Assembly: GCA_965226805.1 (NCBI GenBank)
Contig: CBDDDW010000006.1
Span: 1 to 35,923, forward strand
Direction of reading: 5' to 3'
From: CBDDDW01 sp965226805
Lineage (GTDB): Bacteria; Chloroflexota; Dehalococcoidia; Lucifugimonadales; JAGWBF01
DNA length: 35,923 nucleotides
Below the pieces are notes generated by a model. That model was not told the DNA's origin. It did no database searches and worked only from the letters and a program-made list of their open reading frames with translations. The position numbers and the translations under genes were made by a program. Of the stretch, positions 31,647 to 35,923 are shown in pieces. Each line of letters starts with the position of its first letter. Position 1 is the stretch's first letter.

Positions 31647-33218
31647 ATGAACATCGCTGACTGTCTCACTATCGCCTGCTCCATCGTGCCCGAGAGGACG
31701 GCGATCGTATTTGAAGGCACGCGCTTCAACTACGAGGAGCTGCAAGAGAGGGTAAACCGGCTTGCGAATGCTCTCTCCGATCTCGGCGTGGGAAAGGGCG
31801 ATAGGCTGGCCACCATGCAGGTCAACTGCAACCATCTGATCGAGGTGTGCTTCGCCGCAGCCAAGCTGGACGCAATCTTCGTGCCCGTGAACTTTCGCGC
31901 CCGGGAAGATGAACTCGCGGCGGTACTGACTGGCGCCGAGCCTTCCGTGCTCTTTACAGGCGGGCGGTACGCGGACCTGGTCAAGGCCGTAGTTGGCCTG
32001 GCAAACCCGCGACCCCTAGTGGTATCCCTGGACGGGAAGGTTGGGGACGGGGACGCCTGGCTTTTGTACGAGGAGCTGTTGGACTCCGCGCCGTCCGAGG
32101 AGATGCATTTCCCGAGTGGAGACGACGAGGATACCACCGTATTGATGTTCACGGCTGGTACAACAGGTGTACCTAAGGGAGTCATGCTCAGCCATCAGAG
32201 CTTCACCTCCTACCTTCTCGCCAACGTGACTCCCCCTGACCCGGACCTGGAAGAGCGGAACCTCCTTACGGTGCCCATTTATCACATCGCAGGGGTACAG
32301 GCGGTCATGGCCGCGATCTACGGCGGCCGGACCATGATCGTGATACGGCAGTTCGATCCACTGGAATGGATGGAGACGGCGCACCGTGAGAGGGCCAACA
32401 GAGTCATGCTCGTGCCCACCATGCTGAAGCAGATCATCGACCATCCCCAGTTCCACGACTACGATCTCTCCAGCGTAGAGGTGATCACCTATGGGGCTGC
32501 TCCTATGCCTCTGGAGCTGATCAAGAGGGCCATCGTGGAGTTCCCGGCTGCCCGGTTCATCAACGCCTTTGGCCAGACCGAGACAGCCTCAACGATAACC
32601 ATGCTGTCCCCAGAGGACCACGTGCTTGAGGGCTCGGATGAGGAGCTGGAGATCAAGCTAAGGAGACTCACCTCCATCGGGAAGCCGTTGGAGGACGTCG
32701 AAGTCGACATAGTCGACGCCGACGGGGCACAGGTGCCGCCCGGGGAGGTCGGCGAGATCGTAGCCCGCGGAACCCGTATTATGAAGGGGTACTGGAACGA
32801 ACAAGCGGCCACCGACGCGGCCATCCGGGGCGGGTGGCTGTATACGGGAGACCTAGGGTATCGGGATGAAGACGGCTACATATATCTGGCGGGACGGGCC
32901 AAGGACTTCATCAAGCGCGGGGGCGAGATGGTCTCTCCAGAGGAGGTAGAGCAGGTCTTGATGGCCCATCCCGAGGTCGACGATGCGGCAATCATCGGCG
33001 TCGCGGACGCGGAGTGGGGGGAGCGGGTGAGGGCAGTGGTGGTCCGCAAGAGCGAACGCGTCAGCGAGACGGAGCTAATAGAGCAGTGCCGGCAGCGCCT
33101 GGCCGGCTTCAAGAAGCCGGAGTCGATCGTGTTCGTCGACGAGCTGCCGAGGAACCCCCTTGGCAAGGTGCTGAAACGGGTCCTGCGAGAAGAGTACGGG
33201 CACCCCATAGACACATAA
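31647..33218 (+). CDS. AMP-dependent acyl-CoA synthetase
   Basis: The 523-residue product belongs to the acyl-adenylate-forming enzymes. The P-loop motif is MFTAGTTGVPKGVMLSH; FGQTETAS is the adenine-binding turn; YTGDLGYRDEDGYIYLAGR and KDFIKRGGEMVSPEEVEQVL are the hinge and A8 motif; PRNPLGKVLKR carries the C-terminal catalytic lysine. It activates a carboxylic acid to its CoA thioester through an acyl-AMP, probably feeding the neighbouring crotonases. ATG 31647 is preferred because the family N-terminus (NIADCLTIACS) starts there; an upstream in-frame TTG at 31617 is possible. The gap to the preceding gene is 64 bases. Confidence 0.95.
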   Translation: MNIADCLTIACSIVPERTAIVFEGTRFNYEELQERVNRLANALSDLGVGKGDRLATMQVNCNHLIEVCFAAAKLDAIFVPVNFRAREDELAAVLTGAEPSVLFTGGRYADLVKAVVGLANPRPLVVSLDGKVGDGDAWLLYEELLDSAPSEEMHFPSGDDEDTTVLMFTAGTTGVPKGVMLSHQSFTSYLLANVTPPDPDLEERNLLTVPIYHIAGVQAVMAAIYGGRTMIVIRQFDPLEWMETAHRERANRVMLVPTMLKQIIDHPQFHDYDLSSVEVITYGAAPMPLELIKRAIVEFPAARFINAFGQTETASTITMLSPEDHVLEGSDEELEIKLRRLTSIGKPLEDVEVDIVDADGAQVPPGEVGEIVARGTRIMKGYWNEQAATDAAIRGGWLYTGDLGYRDEDGYIYLAGRAKDFIKRGGEMVSPEEVEQVLMAHPEVDDAAIIGVADAEWGERVRAVVVRKSERVSETELIEQCRQRLAGFKKPESIVFVDELPRNPLGKVLKRVLREEYGHPIDT

Positions 33219-33308
33219 CAGTAACGAGACCAGCCACCGTAACCTTGTCCGCGGTGCACTGAGGAAGGTTCAGCTTACAACCACCAATCAGACAGGATGG
33301 AGGCCTCT

Positions 33309-33728
33309 ATGCCTAGGATGACGCAACCGGACATAGAAGAGTACCTGGGTGGCAAGCACATTGCGCATCTGGCTACGCTAAACGCCGATGGCTCGGCCCA
33401 CGTAGTACCCATCTGGTACATGTACGACGGCGGGAAGATTTATATGATCGGTGGCTCGGGCGTCAAGGCGCGAAACATAAGGCGTGACCCACGAGTAACT
33501 GTGTCCATAACTGGCCCGGAACAACCCTACAAGTACGTACTGATCGAAGGGAAGGCCCAGCTTATCATCGAGGAGATCGAGCAGCTCACCCTGGCGGTTG
33601 CCGCCCGTTACATGGGCGAAGACAAGGGGGCGGAGTTCGCTAGAGAGATTCTGGACGGTCGGACGCCCGGGATCCTGATCATCACTCCGATCAACATCAT
33701 AACCCAAGCGTACGAGCGGATATACTGA
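33309..33728 (+). CDS. PNPOx-like flavin-binding protein, copy 1
   Basis: The 139-residue product matches the pyridoxamine 5'-phosphate oxidase-like split-barrel family (FMN- or F420-binding): IEEYLGGKHIAHLATLNADG, VVPIWYMYDGGKIYMI, VKARNIRRDPRVTVSITGP and YKYVLIEGKAQLI. GGAGG lies five bases before ATG 33309; an in-frame ATG at 33297 overlaps that site. Such proteins reduce or bind small substrates; the cofactor and substrate cannot be decided from sequence. A closely related gene follows after 22 bases. Confidence 0.9.
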   Translation: MPRMTQPDIEEYLGGKHIAHLATLNADGSAHVVPIWYMYDGGKIYMIGGSGVKARNIRRDPRVTVSITGPEQPYKYVLIEGKAQLIIEEIEQLTLAVAARYMGEDKGAEFAREILDGRTPGILIITPINIITQAYERIY

Positions 33729-33750
33729 GACCGAAAACCAGGAGGCTTAT

Positions 33751-34173
33751 ATGCCTAATATGACGCCCTCTGAGATAGAGGAGTATCTGAATGAGAAGCT
33801 CATCGCCAGCATGGCAACGCTGAACGCCGACGGCTCGGCCCACCAGACCCCCATATGGTACATGTACGAGGGGGGCTTGCTGTACATGATCAGCGGTAAC
33901 TACGGTGTAAAGCTGCGTAACATACGGCGGGACCCACGAGTCGCGGTGTCGATAACCGGGCCCGAGCAGCCCTACAAGTACGTCGTAGTAGAGGGAACCG
34001 CCCGGATCGTTGACGAGGACATCGAGCAGCCGACCACGTCCATGTGTATCCGTTATATGGGCCAGGAAAAGGGACCGGAGTTCGCCAGGAAAATACTGAG
34101 ATCGAAGGTCCGTTTAATCATCGTGGTAGAACCGACGAAGTTCATAACCCAGGTGTTCGACCAGCTATATTAG
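33751..34173 (+). CDS. PNPOx-like flavin-binding protein, copy 2
   Basis: The 140-residue product is a paralog of the preceding gene: LIASMATLNADGSAHQTPIW, YMYEGGLLYMISG, VKLRNIRRDPRVAVSITGP and EQPYKYVVVEGTARIV. The two proteins share long identical runs in the core but differ at the helices after residue 90, which suggests an old tandem duplication with functional divergence, or a heterodimer. AGGAGG is seven bases before ATG 33751. It is the last gene of the rightward set. Confidence 0.9.
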   Translation: MPNMTPSEIEEYLNEKLIASMATLNADGSAHQTPIWYMYEGGLLYMISGNYGVKLRNIRRDPRVAVSITGPEQPYKYVVVEGTARIVDEDIEQPTTSMCIRYMGQEKGPEFARKILRSKVRLIIVVEPTKFITQVFDQLY

Positions 34174-34224
34174 ATAAGGAGGCCCTTGTTCGGGCGGACT
34201 CTCCGTCTTGTCATGATTACGGGC

Positions 34225-34284
34225 GCTGCCGAAGTGCCGTAAGGACAGGGCATATTCGCTTTCCCGTGAAATGGCACTTCCAGC
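34225..34284. promoter_or_regulatory. Imperfect inverted repeat between operon and lipoprotein gene
   Basis: GAAGTGCC (34231-34238) and GGCACTTC (34273-34280) pair, extended by GCTG/CAGC with a 2-base bulge, around a 34-base loop. It lies 51 bases after the operon end and could be a terminator or a regulatory site for the following gene. Confidence 0.35.
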
Positions 34285-34361
34285 ATCCCAGTGAGGCCCT
34301 TGACATATGACAATGCCGTGATGGGGCTGGGCGCGAGGTACCGTTCCACTTGAGGTGCGCT

Positions 34362-35923
34362 ATGGTCTTCAGGCCAAAGATCCTCGATCTTCTTCCTTTC
34401 CCAAGGTCCGGCGTGCCCTTCCCTCGTCTCTTCCCGCTTTTCGCGCCTTTGCTAGCTTTCCTGATTGGTGCCTGCGCCGTGGTTCAACCCACTGATACAC
34501 CGACGCTTACCCCCACACCTACCTCAACGATAGTACCCACGGCTACTCCTACGCCAACCCCATCACCTATGCCAGAGTCGACACCGACCCCGGTAGCTAC
34601 CCCAACTCCCACACCCACACTCGTATCTACCCCAACTCCTACGCCAACCTTATCACCTATTCCAACTGCTACACCAACGCCCGTGCCTACGCCAACACCC
34701 ACGCCTACCTCGGTACCGACCCCGACCCCCAGGCCAACGCCGTTACCTACTCCTACACCAACCCCAAGGTCGACGCCGGTACCTACTCCCACACCGCTCC
34801 GTACCGCTAGTCCTGCTGCGACACCTACACCGAGTGTTAGTCCCACCGTGACGCCCGCCGCGACTCCTACACCAACTCCAGCTCTAGCGCCCACACCAAC
34901 CCCAACTACAGTGCCAACGCCCACCCCGACACCCACACCGACGCGAGCTCCAGAGCCCACACCCACACAGACACCAACTCCGGAGCCTACATCCACACCG
35001 ACTCCAGGGCCCACACCTACACCGGTCCCGCAGGCCACGTACGTTAGCGAGAACTTTGGATTTTCCTTCTCCTATCCCCAAGATTGGCTGGTGACGGTAG
35101 AGTTACCTCAACGGCTCGAACTGCACAACGGCGCGGGACAACTCCGAGTCACAGTTGACACGCAAATATTCCTCGTTGCAGCTGACCTTGAGGAGTACAC
35201 AGGGTTGGTGATGCAGGATTTTCAGGACAACCTCACAGATTTCGCGTTAGTTTCAGGACCGGACCCCGTTGAGGGACCTCAACAGGCACTGGAAGTACGA
35301 TTTACGTTCTCCCATGAGGAAGATCAGCAAGTCAGGGAAGGCAGGGCGGTTATAGCGGCAAGCGGCAGGCTAGGTTTTATCCTAACTGCGAGCAGCGATC
35401 AGGCTCTCTTTGGCCAATATGAGCCGGCGGTTGAAGGCATGTTCAACAGCCTGTCGCTGCCCGATTCAGGTTTTGTTCCACCTTCACCGGAAGTTGTTTA
35501 TTCGACTCTTGCCACTGATGTTTCCCCGGTAACTAATGAGCCAACTGGGGTGGGGATTACATTCGAGACTACAGCGCCGCGGATCGTTTCCTATCTAGAG
35601 CTCCGGTATCTCCCAATAGATTCGAATGTTCTATGGGCGTGGGCACAAGTTAGTACCACGGGCGACCTAGAGACCATTGCGGTGGTTGGTCCGCTCCCGG
35701 CAGCCGGTACGGGACCCGTCTGGTCCTGGATCGAGCCTGAAGGTTCCCTCGGAGTTGGTTTCTATGTGGCCTTTGTTTTCGCTAACGAGGAAGTGGTGGC
35801 TGTGTCACCCTTTGCGATAGTGCTCAGGCATGGCGCGGAATTCGATGACCCTCAATCATACGTTGACTGGGCCCAGTTTCTATTGAATTTTGGAGAGTAC
35901 GAGACAGCGGTATACGCAGCAAG
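34362..35923 (+). CDS. Thr-Pro-rich lipoprotein with PsbP/DUF1795-like domain, partial
   Basis: The frame is open from ATG 34362 to the right edge (520 codons) with GAGGTG four bases upstream. A signal peptide ends in the lipobox LIGAC with Cys38. Residues about 41-225 are a low-complexity linker rich in Thr-Pro pairs (TPTPTP-like). Then comes a folded domain starting YVSENFGFSFSYPQDWLVTV, which resembles PsbP/DUF1795-type domains, ending near MFNSLSLP. A second region with VGITFETTAPRIVSYLEL follows and continues out of the window. The protein is probably anchored on the outside of the membrane, with the linker acting as a long spacer. The strong strand asymmetry of the linker also makes a false Gly-Val open frame on the other strand. 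Confidence 0.85.
   Translation, partial: MVFRPKILDLLPFPRSGVPFPRLFPLFAPLLAFLIGACAVVQPTDTPTLTPTPTSTIVPTATPTPTPSPMPESTPTPVATPTPTPTLVSTPTPTPTLSPIPTATPTPVPTPTPTPTSVPTPTPRPTPLPTPTPTPRSTPVPTPTPLRTASPAATPTPSVSPTVTPAATPTPTPALAPTPTPTTVPTPTPTPTPTRAPEPTPTQTPTPEPTSTPTPGPTPTPVPQATYVSENFGFSFSYPQDWLVTVELPQRLELHNGAGQLRVTVDTQIFLVAADLEEYTGLVMQDFQDNLTDFALVSGPDPVEGPQQALEVRFTFSHEEDQQVREGRAVIAASGRLGFILTASSDQALFGQYEPAVEGMFNSLSLPDSGFVPPSPEVVYSTLATDVSPVTNEPTGVGITFETTAPRIVSYLELRYLPIDSNVLWAWAQVSTTGDLETIAVVGPLPAAGTGPVWSWIEPEGSLGVGFYVAFVFANEEVVAVSPFAIVLRHGAEFDDPQSYVDWAQFLLNFGEYETAVYAA

Noticed and set aside
34484..35038. 184-residue Gly-Val repeat open frame on the - strand
   Set aside because: It is the antisense of the Thr-Pro linker of the lipoprotein at 34362, which has a signal peptide, ribosome site and folded domains.

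Overview
The window looks like part of the chromosome of an uncultured, GC-rich bacterium, most likely a Chloroflexota member near Dehalococcoidia/SAR202. This is inference from gene content, not from a marker phylogeny: GMC, LLM-flavin and SDR oxidoreductases, dipeptide-type transporters, crotonase genes, a CIRCE-controlled groES-groEL pair, and many short palindromic dispersed repeats. Lipoproteins with Thr-Pro linkers, and one with a collagen-like stalk, fit the same picture. No rRNA or tRNA gene was seen.

Layout. 1-356 is the trailer end of a type I-E-like CRISPR array without cas genes. 357-2127 holds an Asp23/Gls24 gene between two inverted copies of a GC-rich 84-base repeat. 2127-4345 holds a small membrane protein, a DUF5677-like protein, a zinc-ribbon gene split by a one-base frameshift, and an IS1380-family fragment; a 37-base direct repeat borders this segment on both sides. 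4336-9093 is a leftward operon of mobile-element type: a RepB-like primase, a zinc-ribbon protein, a ParB-DNA methyltransferase fusion, a RAMA-domain/zinc-ribbon protein and two small proteins. 9451-10781 carries the C-terminal scrap of a tyrosine recombinase and a 111-base direct repeat.

10801-20150 is a metabolic island: a GMC oxidoreductase, a lipoprotein substrate-binding protein with two dipeptide-type permeases (no ATPase gene), an SDR protein lacking its catalytic residues, an amidohydrolase-fold protein lacking its metal ligands, an LLM flavin oxidoreductase and a GlcG/HbpS protein. 20455-23335 is an insertion-sequence graveyard: a dead IS1380-family start, then two IS256-family copies arranged as a nearly perfect 1.2-kb inverted repeat. 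23606-30000 has two small unknown genes, an orphan CoA-transferase B subunit, a MITE-like element exactly between two stop codons, an sbcC-like gene without sbcD, and groEL-groES. 30099-34173 is a rightward acyl-CoA gene set (two crotonases, an AMP-dependent acyl-CoA ligase and two tandem PNPOx-like flavoproteins). From 34362 a Thr-Pro-rich lipoprotein gene runs off the right edge.

How the genes fit together. The transporter and the surrounding oxidoreductases suggest uptake and oxidation of organic acids or peptides; the ligase and crotonases suggest activation and beta-oxidation-like breakdown of acyl chains. The most system-like group is the 4336-9093 operon, where a predicted DNA-modification writer (ParB-methyltransferase) sits beside a predicted modified-DNA reader (RAMA) and a primase.
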